A stretch of DNA of 64,000 nucleotides from Pleurostoma richardsiae (GCA_030052745.1 JANBVO010000003.1:1426001-1490000); one strand, 5' to 3'. Numbered from the stretch's first letter, positions 47,600-61,075 are shown. Numbers and translations: made by a program. The notes: generated by a model from the sequence alone, not told the origin.

Positions 47600-48819
47600 T
47601 GTGGTGATGCTACGATTCCTGGTCCCTTGAGAGGTTTCGATTGATGGTCTGCTGCGTAGGTCATTCAACGGAAGCCGGGACGGTATGGAGTATTTTCTGA
47701 CTAAAAGAGGATCTGGTGGGGCCGTGCCTATGCGCTCCGATCCGGCCAATGCCGAGCCCGATGCTAATTGATTACCCAACGCATACAGGCTTCAACCGCC
47801 ACCCCTGCGGTCAAAACTGAGCTGTAGCAGGGCAAGAGAAAGACGCCTTCTCTGTTAAGGGGTCCGTAGTATATTGTCCTGCGTTTTGTTCAGGCTGATA
47901 TCTGAGCGTGCCCCGCGGTCCAATGCATGCATGCATGGGTCATTCCCATGATAGGTATGGGGCAAAGAAGCTCGACATGAAACAGACCTGCAACAGCACC
48001 CAATGGCCAGAAAGGAGATGACCATTGGGGCTTCTCTTCTGATTGGAAGAATCTGACATGGTAGGCTTAAAGCCAAGATACCAAGTTTAATACATAGAGG
48101 CACTTCTATATCGAGGCCATGTCGCATCCCAGAATGTCACGTGGCCGCTCTCGTGAGTCTAAAGCTGACCGGGAGCTAAAGTACCTACCTGCCTTAGGTA
48201 AGCTCGGGAAGGCTAATTTCCATGGAACCTTCACGTGCGGCGGGCGACTTTGAAGGGCCAGGTACGGGGTACCACAGGCACAGCCACTCTTGGAATACGA
48301 CGGAGGCAAGAGCTGGAAACGCCGGCTTCGAAACGAAAGGCTTACGTATCCCGAGACTTACGAAGGCAAATCTGCTTTCAGTGAGCCATCAAGAGCGTGA
48401 ATCAGTGCCTGGAATTGTAGAGCGTCTTTGAGCGTGAAATTGCTCGTTGCGCTGCTAGTCTCAGTGAAAGGGGAACCTACAGCAGACACCTTTGTTGGTA
48501 CTTCCGTTAGTGGTAGCGTCTGTGCTACAGCTTATCGCTATCAATAGAACACGTTGTCGGGCCACTGCCGAGTCGTCTAAGTGGCTGCTGATCTGACGGC
48601 ACGTCCGCATTTCCCAGACGTTCTTGTTTCGGCCTGCAACCTTCCAGCAACCTCTCTCTCACCTTCCATCATCCTCTCCATTTCTACGCAAAAACACCCT
48701 CTCAATCCCACATTTCCCATCGACGAACGGCGAACTTCATCTCACAACGACCTGCGCCGTACCTGCATACCATTCCGACGAGATTCCCACTTTGAAATCG
48801 CCAATCACAGTACTCCAAA
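47600..48819. promoter_or_regulatory. divergent intergenic region between lip5 and the synaptobrevin gene
   Basis: These 1.2 kb must hold both promoters. I see TCACGTG at 48137-48143 and 48231-48237, a 14-bp ATGC-repeat palindrome at 47923-47936, a CCTTAGGTA motif near 48193 and a CT-rich leader at about 48640-48720 ahead of the plus-strand gene. There is no credible ORF. The protein binding any of these motifs is not shown by the sequence. Confidence 0.6.
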
Positions 48820-49725
48820 ATGCCTGAGGACGCTCCGTACGACCCCTACATCCCGGCTGGCGGCGCCGCTGCCGGTACCCAGCAGGGTGCTGGTAATGCC
48901 AGAACCCAGGCGCTTCAGGCTGTAAGTGTTTTCTCTTCTTCTAGCAGTCTTTCAATGATGGCAGCGACGGGATTGCGGGTTGTCGGATACCCTGGAGATG
49001 ACGGCATCTCAGCGCAAAGGCTGTTCCACCAACGCCGCAACATCAGCCTTGGGCGATCACATCTTCTCTGTGCTTGCGAAATCCCAAGTCCCCATCCTTC
49101 GGCCGACGAGGAAACGGGAATACTATTTGACCTCGACTTGAAACAAGAGATTGCGCGACTAGCTCTGTGGCAGGTCCCGCGACCAACCGGAACCGACAAC
49201 CACGACGACGAGCCTCAACGCAGTGACGACTCACAATCACGAATCCTTAGCGATCAGTCATCCGACCGTCCGGCGACCTGCACGCAATATTTCACAATGA
49301 TAGTTTTTAGCATATAACTAGTTGGACCTCGCTAACCTGGTCTCCTTTGCAGCAAATTGATGACACTGTCGGTGTCATGAGGGAGAACATCACCAAAGTT
49401 TCACAGCGTGGCGAGCGTCTCGATGCCCTTCAGGATAAGACCGACAACTTGGCTGTGTCCGCTCAAGGCTTTCGCCGGGGTGCAAACCGCGTGCGCAAGC
49501 AGATGTGGTGGAAGGTATGGACATCCAGAACACGGGGCTTCCTCTAGGCAGTTCCAGGTAGCTGACGTTCAAACAGGACATGAAGATGCGGATGTGCTTG
49601 ATTGCCGGCATCATCATCCTCATTCTCGTTATCGTCATTCCGGCTGGTAAGTCACTTGGGCGCGATCTTACTGTCTTGATGGCCATGACTAAGCTTCTTT
49701 AACAGTTGTTGCGACCCACCACTAA
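48820..49725 (+). CDS. snc1: synaptobrevin-like R-SNARE (Snc1/Snc2 family)
   Basis: Exocytic v-SNARE that pairs with plasma-membrane t-SNAREs to fuse secretory vesicles and recycles through endosomes. There are four exons: 48820-48921, 49353-49514, 49577-49646 and 49706-49725. Introns have GTAAGT, GTATGG and GTAAGT donors and CAG acceptors; the first is long (431 bp). The 117-residue product has a short Pro/Gly/Ala-rich head, a SNARE motif (about residues 35-90, [13 protein letters not shown] onward) with the zero-layer Arg at 53, a basic Trp-Trp juxtamembrane segment (RKQMWWKDMK), and a single C-terminal anchor (about 94-113). Cys 95 matches the position palmitoylated in yeast Snc proteins. 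The last exon encodes only the final seven residues. Length and layout fit the fungal family, so the call is firm. Confidence 0.96.
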
Positions 49726-49972
49726 GCCCTCCTGTGGAGGTTTGATCTGGGGTACCGAAGGCACATAACAAAGGGAATGATGTTCTTGAGTGAGCGCTAT
49801 GATACTCTATCTCGCAGGCTATAAAGAGCCGGGGCGGGAAGGCTATGAGCATGGTTTTGAGCACAGAGGAGTTTTGTTCTTGTGATTTGATCGGTCTCCT
49901 TCTATGGTTCGCTTCCTCGAACAGCTGCTGCGGTTATGCGCCCTTGGCAAAGGGCACATCGAATGCAGCCAC

Positions 49973-49997
49973 AGAGCAGAGCAGAGCAGAGCAGAGC
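49973..49997. repeat. AGAGC tandem repeat, five copies
   Basis: Five perfect tandem copies of AGAGC lie about 250 bp past the snc1 stop codon. It is a short microsatellite, likely variable between strains. Confidence 0.9.
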
Positions 49998-50308
49998 GGA
50001 TCACGATCCCCTGTATGTATGACGGATGGGCAGGCGTTCTTCGACCGACTAATTGATCTCTATCACGATATCTCCTTTCTCAAGTATCCTGGTGTGATTG
50101 AAGAGTCGAGAAAAAATGCACGCCATGTTAGAGGTACCACTCTAGTGGATTTGACGCCATCAGTACAGCTTCGCGTTGGGCTGTCTAACAAGCCGGCTAC
50201 TGTCGGGAAGGCCATCAGCAGTCCTTGAGGCAAAGCCTAGCAAGAGCTTCTTAGCTGTCTGGGATAGACTCAAACTCCCTCTACTATACTATTGACGCAG
50301 GGGAGAGG

Positions 50309-50373
50309 GTCTTGAGAAGTCGCCTGAATATGGCATCTCTTAGATATCCATATTCAGGTAAGCTCTCGAAGAC
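50309..50373. other. 65-nt imperfect hairpin, possible small-RNA precursor or MITE remnant
   Basis: CCTGAATATGG (50323-50333) and CCATATTCAGG (50348-50358) are perfect 11-bp complements around a 14-nt loop. After a small internal loop the stem resumes: GTCTTGAGA (50309-50317) pairs with TCTCGAAGAC (50364-50373) with one bulge. The shape resembles a pre-miRNA-like stem, but nothing in the sequence shows transcription. Confidence 0.45.
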
Positions 50374-50880
50374 AGCGACATGGAGTCAAAGGGTCAGGCA
50401 AGGAACTAGGAGCGTACAACAAACACATGACGAAGCTTGAAAGATACAGTTGCAAGAATGTGACATTCAAGAGAATTTTATCTCTCAGCTCATACATGCA
50501 CGCTGTGCCACCCAATCATGATATGGTACCTTGCGTGGCCACCTGGCGTCCAGTGGACGGTTCGTGCTGCGCAGTTGCGGTGTCGGGCAAAAAAAAAAAA
50601 AGAGAAAAGGTTGGATGGCAGTCTAGATTTTTTTTTTCTTGCGGCGCCCATCGATTGCCCCGCGTAGTTATCGGTACTGGGCAAGCTACGCCAACACCAT
50701 CCTCTCCGATCCAGCGGCATTTCTTCCCCCGCCATCCTCGCCCCAGATATCTTTTGTCTGGCCTGCCTCCTCACCCCCTTCCCTGCCTCATCTTCGATCG
50801 ATGGTCCGCTAAGGGAGCTGCTCAATTCCCTCAATTGAGTCGGTGAGAGCTCTGCCAGTCAAGGTCCCTTAGCTTCCAGT

Positions 50881-53824
<2,944 letters not shown>

Positions 53825-54533
53825 TAGACCGCAGACGATCGTGAAACGAGCAATTTTTTGCTACAAAGGTTCAGGCACGGAGTTACCGGTACTCGAAAAA
53901 AAAAAGCCAGCATAGGTGTAGTTAGGCACTGCCCATGCTTGTTGTATATATTGTTTTTTCTTTTTTTCTAGGGGTGAAAATAGTATCCGCGCGATTGAGT
54001 GCGTACCAGCTGGTTACTGCCTCCTCCAGTGCGTCCGACGTGACATCTCCATCACGCCATGATTTGACATGCGAGGTGCTGCGATGGTGGCCAATGATGT
54101 TGGTAGCGATCGCTACATGGTCTTAGTGCTATCATCTTGTTCCCTTGTGCGCTTGAAGCCATCCTTGCTGTCGTGTAGAATAGACATGTGAGTACGAGCT
54201 GCGAGCCTACAGTGGAAAGGGGTGCGGCTGGAAGCTGACGGTCTCAGGCCGCTCTCGTCGAGCTCCCTGGGGTTTTCGAGTACCACTTTATATACCACAT
54301 GCTCGTCATCGAATGAACTAATTCGAGATGATCCCTCCTTTTGACCTTCTCAGGAAGTCAGGGGTTGCTGCTCGGGGTGCGATGTAAGTCACACGTGACA
54401 TGTCACATGCCCTGAAATTTTTCCAGGAACTCCCGGCCGGCACGTTCCGTGACGACGAAGACGCCGTGAAAAGCTCCGGCAACAGTAGCAACCCCGAGCT
54501 CAACTGAACGGACGTGTGGGCGACGATTTCAAG
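53825..54533. other. arg-6 / mrp2 intergenic region
   Basis: It carries the arg-6 3' region, with A-runs and T-runs at about 53895-53970, and the mrp2 promoter. The palindrome-rich segment at 54389-54409 contains CACGTGA (54392-54398). No gene is seen; minus-strand frames here shadow mrp2. Confidence 0.6.
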
Positions 54534-55060
54534 ATGTCTATGTTCCGGGCGAAGAAGCTCGATCTGGGCTGCTTCGTCAACATTGGCATCATCCGCGACC
54601 ACTCCAAGCGGAAGGCTTTCGAGCAGTTCGAGGCCGAGAGGTACGAGTTCCCCCTCTTCGCGGACATCCCCGGCGCCCACCTCTGTGCGAAATGGAAAGC
54701 TTGAGGCGATTGTTTGGACACTTGGTCGCTAACGTTTCTGGCAACGCTCTAGGCAAGCTCTGCGATACATCATCCGAAACACGACGCTCCCGCCGCGGAC
54801 GCGCGCCGAGGCGCAGCTGCAGCTCACCCAGATGCACTGCTACACGCGGCCGACGCAGATCAAGAACCGGTGTGTCATCAGCGGGAGAGGGAGAGGTATA
54901 TTCCGGGACTTCAAGATGTCGAGGGTACGTATAGGCGGAGCCTGAGATCGTCCATTGGGGCCTTTGAGGAATGGGATCGCTGACATTTGGTCTCTAGTAC
55001 AACTTCCGGTTGCAGGCGTACGAGGGCAACCTACCCGGTGTGAAGAAGGCAAGCTGGTAG
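54534..55060 (+). CDS. mrp2: mitochondrial small-subunit ribosomal protein uS14m (Mrp2)
   Basis: Component of the head of the mitochondrial small ribosomal subunit, the bacterial S14 homologue. There are three exons: 54534-54640, 54753-54924 and 54998-55060. Introns have GTACGA and GTACGT donors, GCTAAC and CTGAC branch sites, and CTAG acceptors; both joins keep the frame. The 113-residue product begins MSMFRAKKLDLGCFVN and contains QALRYIIRNTTLPPRTRAEA and QMHCYTRPTQIKNRC. It carries the S14 signature GRGIFRDFKMSRYNFR and ends GNLPGVKKASW. The zinc-binding Cys pairs of some bacterial S14 proteins are absent, as in other mitochondrial members. An upstream GTG-initiated extension is ignored because ATG 54534 starts the conserved sequence. 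Confidence 0.95.
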
Positions 55061-55669
55061 AGGAGGTGTTGCTTCAGGCACAGAGTCTGCAAAATTCCTG
55101 GCCTGGTGTGTCAAAGATGGCATGGTCGGCTCGCGTAAGGAGAGCTCGAACCGGTCCTGGGATCAAGACGAGAGACTGTGGTCTGGTGGGCTGGTCATGC
55201 TCACAAGACTTCCCCTCTCACTGTGTATAAAACTGTCATGTACTAAATGTATCATCATGAGAATCATGAAATCTTTGGGATCATACACCGTGGGTCAAAC
55301 GAGGAAGTCAGTGTCTGCGTTGTGACCGATGTTGGGCGGTTTGTCAACAAGCATCCGTGACAAACAACTGCTCACTTGGGGGGAGGGGAGGTATGAACCG
55401 AGACTGAGTTCTGAGAACGAAGTGAGAACCTTCCTTTCATGACTTCCTTCTCCACGTCCCTACGAGGAAGGTCCTTTCGGTCACTTCCCACTCAGCCTTT
55501 CTCTTCCTCTCACCTCTCCTCTTCCTACCACCCTAATATGGGCAAGCTGTCGCCAGTCCACCACAAAAGTTCGTCGATCAATACCTCGGAGGTCGCGACC
55601 CTTTCTCACCTGAGGGCAGCTTACAATCAATCCTTCCTCTGCACTAGTCACAAGAGAAATCGCGGCAAG
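55061..55669. other. mrp2 / Arb2-domain gene intergenic region
   Basis: The first half is the mrp2 3' region. From about 55430 the sequence becomes CT-rich (TTCCTTTC, CTCTTCCTCTCACC), typical of a fungal leader before the ATG at 55670. An in-frame upstream ATG (MGKLSPVHHK) precedes it, but the conserved protein starts at MFRRRWSGLPEDP. Confidence 0.6.
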
Positions 55670-57083
55670 ATGTTTCGACGTCGCTGGTCCGGTCTGCCTG
55701 AAGACCCAACCTTCCCTACAGACCTGAAGGAGCTCGGGTAGGCACCTCACGCCTCAGTTCACACCTTCCTCACTGTGGCGATCACCAGCTAACTGGAAAT
55801 CGCACAGCTACTTCGTCAACGACGAAGATGAGGTCCGCTCCATCGCCGATCCCAAGTTCTACTTCAAGTACTTGCTCTCCCGCAACGAGCGTTGGAACGA
55901 CCGCCAGCGCTTCGCCTTCAACGGCGCTGTCGTCGACCTGATTCAGGCCCGTCTCGAGGCCCAGGGCCTGACCAAGGTCTTTCTCCCCTTCGACGACGAC
56001 GCCAAGACTCGCTCTGAGGCCACCGATCCTGAGAAGCAGAATGGCACAACCAGCGCCCTCCAGCGCCCGCGGGTCCCCATCTTCGCCAGCGTAGACATCG
56101 CCACCAAGTCGCGCGTCGTCCTCATCTTCGGCGAGACAGCCCAGGAGCTGGGCGTGCTCGCGCACCGCGTGGCCTCCGGCCCGGGCGGCGTCGCCAAGGG
56201 CAGCATGGTATCCGTCGTCTCCTCCATCCTTGGCCAGCGCAGCACCCCTGAGGACCCCTCCCCGCCCGGCGTCGTCCTCGCCAACACGGGCGAGCTGTGG
56301 TGGTGGCCCGAGGGCGGGCGGGCGCTGAGCGACCGCATGCGCCAGGGGGCGCCGATGCGCAGCGCCGTGCACCTGGGCAGGTTCTACGACCCGGCGTCGA
56401 ACGCCGTGCCGCGGAACGAGACGCCCGCGCGACACGTCGAGTACGTGTTCGAGGAGGTGGTGCCGCGGATGGTCAACCCGGAAGCCAAGATCGATGTCAT
56501 CGGCGTGGGAGACGCGGCGGAGCTGGTAGAGGAGTATCTCAACGACGACGAGAGATGGGAGGTCCTGGGTCCTAGACTGAACAGTCTGACCATCGTGGGT
56601 GGGTTCTTCGACAAGGATCAGATCAAATGCGGTGGTTTCCGAAAGTTTCTCGCGAAGGTAAAAGCCCTGTCCCATGAGCAGGTCTGGATATGCGGTGTGT
56701 GCGATTATGACTGACGGTGTCTGCAGAGAGCGCGTGCCTACGTTAGCTCCGACGAGCCGCTGGACCACCCCCTTTCCGGTCCTGAAGGCAACCCCAAGAC
56801 CAGCACTTTCACCGACTACGGCTGCTCCGTGTTCAGCAGCGGAGAGCGCTACCTCTCGGAGATGCTGTTCATTGGCGCCCAGAGCGCTGTGCTGCCTTGG
56901 ATCGAGGAGGTCGCGATCACTCCTAATTACACCAACCCGGAGATCATCGTGACCTTCCAGGATGAGGATGTTGAACAGGATGAGCAGGAGAGTACACCGG
57001 GTGACGGCAAACTCGAGCTGATCACTGCCGAAGATTGGCAGAAGCGTCAGGAGGCCGAGGCTGCGGCCGCGGCTCAGGCATGA
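55670..57083 (+). CDS. Arb2-domain protein
   Basis: There are three exons: 55670-55737, 55808-56657 and 56727-57083. Introns are 70 and 69 bp, with GTAGGC and GTAAAA donors, GCTAAC and CTGAC branch sites, and ACAG/GCAG acceptors. The 424-residue product starts MFRRRWSGLPEDPTFPTDLK and continues with FVNDEDEVRSIADPKFYFKY. The Arb2 fold core spans about residues 90-330: VPIFASVDIATKSRVVLIFG, LGVLAHRVASGPGGVAKGSM, GVVLANTGELWWWPEGG and IDVIGVGDAAELVEEYL. The C-terminus is acidic then Ala/Glu-rich. In fission yeast, Arb2 works with Arb1 and Argonaute in RNAi-directed heterochromatin, and related domains occur at the C-terminus of Hda1-type deacetylases. This stand-alone form is common in filamentous fungi, and its exact role is inferred only by family. 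Its 3' end lies 89 bp from the convergent minus-strand gene. Confidence 0.88.
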
Positions 57084-57172
57084 GTTTTGCTTCAGGGAGA
57101 TATTCTCAAGAGTAATCAGCTCTTGTACCCATATTTGCTAGCTCTAGACCAGTGATTACATAGACGATGCGC

Positions 57173-58816
57173 TTAGGCCTTGAAGACCGAGCTGAACCCA
57201 ACTGCGGGAGCTTCCAGGTCCTCCAACACGTCCTGTGCCCGCTTGATCCGGTCGTTGACGACCTTCTTCTCCGCCGCCCATCTACCGGACTCCTCCGGCT
57301 TCCCATCACCCCACAGCCCCAGCCAGCTTGACTTTGACCCTGAGCTGGACTTCTTCCTCTCCTCCTCGGCGGCCAGATTCGACACCATTGTGAACCAGTT
57401 ATCCAAGCCTGTGCTTAGACACTCACGACACGTAGTCTTGCCGGCATGGTCAGACGCATTCTGGGAAAGCTTGTGCAGTTGCTCCTCCGCAATGTCCACG
57501 CCCTCCCTTGTCCACGCCACACCCTCTTCTCGAGAGGAGGGCTGCAGCGCATACATTATCTCGCCGATGTGTATGTGCAAGGCGGCCTCCTCGCAAAGCT
57601 CCCTCGGGTCCCGGACAGGAGGAGCGGCGCCATCATCAGGAGGCGGGGGGTAGGGCGGAGGCTGTATCAGCCCGAGGATCTTACCCCCTAGGTTGGTGCT
57701 GTCTCCCGCTACGAAGGTGTCACGTTTTGTGGCTGTGGTAGGGAGAGATCGGCGAGCCTTGAGTAGTGAGATCATGATAGGGAGTGCAGACGAGATGTCC
57801 TCGTGTCGCGCCTTGAATGTTGCCAATGCCGTGAGCGATTCGAGGAGATTCGCCGAAGGCTTCCCTGCAACTTCATTTATTATACCCGTATTCGGGTCGA
57901 TAAGCATGGGCATCCCGGGGCGGTAAGTGTCCTCGATCGCCATATTCACTGCGTCCTCGTAGATGATGCCGGCGGGTCCAAACAATTGCTTGTACTCGAG
58001 CCAGGAGGCATATGCCAGAGCGGCCTCCATCCGCTGTCTAGTCGTGAAACCTTCAGTTGACAGAAGCTTCAGATAGACCTCATCTGGAGTGGGAAAGCCG
58101 GCAGGGACGCAGTCTTCCTCGCGCGGCGCGCTCTTGGCACCAGGCGGAATTGGCCTTGGCTGGGGATTTGACGGGCCGATGACAACTTCTGGAGGAAAGA
58201 GTATCCCGCGTGTCTTGTCCAGAACCCATCCCTCCATCTGCTCCGAAGCCTTTGCATAGAGTAGAAGGGTCTCGAAATATCCGCGCCGCCACGGTTCCGG
58301 CATGGCAGAGATGTCCTTGCTTCCGGCGGGATGGTCCGGAGAGAGCTTCTTCACGTTGGTGCCATCAATGTTGGGGTCCTCCAGTCTCTCCAGCACATCC
58401 TTCAACAACTGAATTATCAGGACCCAATCCGGGGTAGCAGTATCTTTCCTCTCCTTTTCATTCTCGGCGCCACGTAGCAGCATCCGCGTCTTGAATGCCC
58501 ACTCGTGCGGCGTCGGGAACTTCCGCTCGAGCAACTCCTGCTGGATGGCGAAGTACGCTGCTCCCACGCAACCCAGCATCGCCCAGAAGTACAGTGTGTA
58601 CTTTACGCCCAGCATGAATTCATATTTGAGCCATCTCTTCCGCTCTGTCGTCAGATAGCGCCATTGCGGGCGCGAGAAGGCGGGAACGGCGAGGAAGGGG
58701 AGCTGTGGTCGCGATCCGGAGAAGGCGGTGGAGTTCCTGGTAAAGGTCCGGGTAGATGTAGGAGACTTCAGAGACGGCAGCAGCAGCACGCGGCGTAACG
58801 TCGTTCGAGGACGCAT
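57173..58816 (-). CDS. mitochondrial single-pass membrane protein of unknown function
   Basis: Intronless 547-residue frame with C/G-ending codons. The N-terminus (MRPRTTLRRVLLLPSLKSPT) is rich in Arg, Ser and Thr without acidic residues to about 57, a strong mitochondrial presequence. One hydrophobic segment lies at about residues 70-91 (MLGVKYTLYFWAMLGCVGAA). The large remaining part is soluble and mostly helical, with a Pro-rich loop (about 395-410, PPPYPPPPDD) and paired segments such as EAALAYASWLEYKQ and CEEAALHIHIGEIMYAL that look like degenerate TPR-like helices. This suggests an inner-membrane protein with a TPR-like domain. With only one membrane span it cannot be a classical transporter. 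I do not recognise a characterised homologue. It converges with the Arb2-domain gene and diverges from the gene at 59682. Confidence 0.85.
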   Translation of the reverse strand: MRPRTTLRRVLLLPSLKSPTSTRTFTRNSTAFSGSRPQLPFLAVPAFSRPQWRYLTTERKRWLKYEFMLGVKYTLYFWAMLGCVGAAYFAIQQELLERKFPTPHEWAFKTRMLLRGAENEKERKDTATPDWVLIIQLLKDVLERLEDPNIDGTNVKKLSPDHPAGSKDISAMPEPWRRGYFETLLLYAKASEQMEGWVLDKTRGILFPPEVVIGPSNPQPRPIPPGAKSAPREEDCVPAGFPTPDEVYLKLLSTEGFTTRQRMEAALAYASWLEYKQLFGPAGIIYEDAVNMAIEDTYRPGMPMLIDPNTGIINEVAGKPSANLLESLTALATFKARHEDISSALPIMISLLKARRSLPTTATKRDTFVAGDSTNLGGKILGLIQPPPYPPPPDDGAAPPVRDPRELCEEAALHIHIGEIMYALQPSSREEGVAWTREGVDIAEEQLHKLSQNASDHAGKTTCRECLSTGLDNWFTMVSNLAAEEERKKSSSGSKSSWLGLWGDGKPEESGRWAAEKKVVNDRIKRAQDVLEDLEAPAVGFSSVFKA

Positions 58817-59681
58817 TGTGACGGTAAGAATAGTGACCTTATCGTGGTATAATCAGACGGATGGATGCTCGGGGCGCCGGGGCGGACGTGCGAGATGGAA
58901 AGACGATGGTCGCTCTAACTTCCACCCGGTGGCGTCTAATACACCATCTTTCCCCTGGCGGGAGAGTGATCAGCTGGTCGAGTTCGCGATGCTAGAGCGG
59001 ATTCAGCGGGGAAGGCCGTGGCGTCTCCTCTCCTCGTCATCGGCTGCCGAGCCAGAAGGTGGAGTTGGAGCTTCAATTCAATGAAGCTTCAACCGAAAAT
59101 CCTGCTCACGTGAATGATATGCGGGGGACCCGCTCGCGAACTACCTAGGTACCTTAGCTAACTAAGGTAATAATTGCCAATCACTTGTCATGAAGCCCAC
59201 TTTCCCTTTTCGGTAACCGACGATGTGACCCCCAGGCTTTATCTGGATAGGAACACGGAATCAAGGCGGCAAACGCTCTAAGCGCCGCGATTTCAGGCCA
59301 ACCTCGGTTGGTTTGTGCAGAGGATAATAGATCGAGCAAACTGTGTATATGCGATAGATAGCTATTCATCTCTTGATACCACCAAATCCCTTGCTCATGT
59401 GTCTCTTCCACGACATCTGACTGGCAGTGTTCCCCGCGAATAGGGTGTCACAGATAATCGTGGGACCTGGTTGCTCAGTCAACGACGTCAGGGCCCTGCC
59501 GCAGCTGAGCATCAGCCGCAACGTCGCACAAAGACCTGCGTGATCTGTCACTGAATCTATTGTGCATGAAAGGAAAAGGCCTAGAAGAACCCTTGTGTCC
59601 GGGAAGTGGTCATCTCGAAAGTTCGGCTCATTGTCGGTGGGAGAATCAAGAGCCGACGAGATCTCCAAAGCCTCACGAACT
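58817..59681. promoter_or_regulatory. divergent promoter region with dispersed-motif inverted repeat
   Basis: Shared upstream region of two divergent genes. TCACGTGA, a perfect palindrome, lies at 59106-59113, about 290 bp before the minus-strand gene. ACCTAGGT (59143-59150) adjoins an 8-bp inverted repeat (59150-59169), and CCAAT occurs near 59177. A 100-codon minus frame (59668-59366) has a plausible composition but no domain; I do not call it. Confidence 0.55.
59150..59169. repeat. TACCTTAG / CTAAGGTA inverted repeat
   Basis: TACCTTAG (59150-59157) and its reverse complement CTAAGGTA (59162-59169) flank CTAA. The sequence just left, ACCTAGGT, is itself palindromic. Closely related strings lie at 26257-26270 and about 48193, so this may be a copy of a short dispersed intergenic motif. 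Confidence 0.6.
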
Positions 59682-61075
59682 ATGGAGGTGGGTCACCCTT
59701 AGGTTCACACCTATACCCTAGCTTCAGATAGTCACTGACCGAGCACCCCAGACCATCACCAAGCGGGCCTTCTTCAACTCCTGGAGCACCGAGCCCATCC
59801 CCCACCTCTCCATCTCCGCCAGCGGCCTCATCGCCCTCGCCGACCTAAGCACCATCGCTCAGCGTACGGCTCTAGCCGGCGGCTCCTCCTGGCTGGACAG
59901 CCTGCTCCTCGCTCCCGGATTGCACTACCAGCAGGCCGCCGATGCGCTCGCCCGCGAGACCGCCTCCTTCGCCGTCACGGCCACGGAGACGCAGCCCGAC
60001 GGCACGGTCCTGACGTATGTCATCAACAATCAGGCCACCGTGAACTACCTGGAGCGGGTGGCGCGCCCGGGCCGAGTGGTCACCCTGGATGTCGGCCAGA
60101 TCCCGCCGCGGTACCGCGGGAAGGCGAGGAGGCGGCGACGTCAGAGCCTGGGCCAGCGCGGGACGGTCTGGGCGGAGGACGGCTCGCCGGACCTTGGATG
60201 GGTGTCGCATCTGCTGTACTTGATAAGTCCGCTGCTGACGTGTGTCGTGTTCGCGTTCTTGATCATGATGGAGGATTGTAAGACGATCACCTCCTTTGTT
60301 GCCCTTTCTAGGACTACACACTGCTACCCCTGAGCCTTGATGTGACCCTGCAGTCTTGACTGACACCCCGTCCTTAACTATAGGGTGGGGTCTCGCCTTC
60401 CTCCTAGCGCTCATGCTCAGCCGCGTCCTCAACATCTGGGTGATCAAGCAGCGCACCAAGCCCCCAGCGGACGACCCCGACCACGACCGCCACGACCACG
60501 ACCGCCACGACCGCCACCATGACCATCACCACGACCACGGCGGCCACCACCACAACCTCCTGACCGAGTACCTCGTCGACCTAGGCCCCGGCCGCGGCGG
60601 CGTCATCCTGCGCGGCATGGCCGACGACCTCCGCGCCGTGACCGCCTCCGCCTGGCTGCGCCCCAAGACCTTCGCCGAGGGCTACCTCGAGGCTACCGCC
60701 AAGGTCATCGTCTACCTCGTCGCCTCCTTCTCCGGCAACGTCACCCAGGCCGGGTCCATCGCCCTCATGGCCCTCCTGCTCGTCTCCGCGGCGCTGCTGG
60801 CGCTGAGCAACGCCCACGCCCGGGGCCTGCGGAACAACGGGAGGGTTGTGGCGCCGGAGCCGGGGACCGGTGGTGATGGTAGCGGCAGGGGGGACGGGAA
60901 GCACGGGACGCCGGGCGACCCGCCGTATCCGCTGGAGAGCGCCAGCGATTCGTCGTGGCCGGGGAGCAGTGCGGCGAGCGGGTTCACGGGCATGGATGAC
61001 TGGGCGGAGAAGGGGCAGGTGGGCAATGTCAGGAGGGATACCGGCGGGTTTGAGAAGCGGGTGGAGTATAGCTGA
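59682..61075 (+). CDS. multi-pass membrane protein with His/Asp-rich loop
   Basis: Proposed exons are 59682-59687 (only Met-Glu), 59752-60277 and 60354-61075, giving 417 residues. Intron 1 (64 bp) has donor GTGGGT, branch CACTGAC and acceptor CCCCAG. Intron 2 (76 bp) has donor GTAAGA and acceptor CTGCAG; an alternative acceptor at 60383 also keeps the frame. Residues 3-150 are soluble (TITKRAFFNSWSTEPIPHLS onward) and contain a very basic KARRRRRQSL patch. Hydrophobic segments follow at about 153-176 and 187-208, with a His/Asp loop between about 216 and 244 (runs such as DHDRHDRHHDHHHDH) that could bind zinc, copper or nickel. One or two further segments lie at about 293-330. The C-terminal 85 residues are Gly/Ser/Pro-rich. 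I do not recognise a named family. The two-residue first exon is the weakest part of the model; transcription evidence would settle it. Confidence 0.75.

Larger units (their letters stand above)
49726..50880. other. intergenic stretch downstream of snc1 and upstream of arg-6
   Basis: It contains the snc1 3' region with a five-copy AGAGC tandem repeat (49973-49997), a strong imperfect hairpin (50309-50373), an A-run near 50590-50602 and a T-run near 50628-50638, and the arg-6 promoter and CT-rich leader (about 50690-50880). A 127-codon plus frame at 49845-50228 has no recognisable feature. Confidence 0.65.

Noticed and set aside
47600-47779. 60-codon N-terminal extension of lipoyl synthase
   Set aside because: The extension has no ATG; the first in-frame Met is at 47599 and starts a typical mitochondrial presequence.
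59366-59668. 100-codon minus frame upstream of the His-loop membrane protein
   Set aside because: It lies in a divergent promoter region and has no domain or conserved-looking start.
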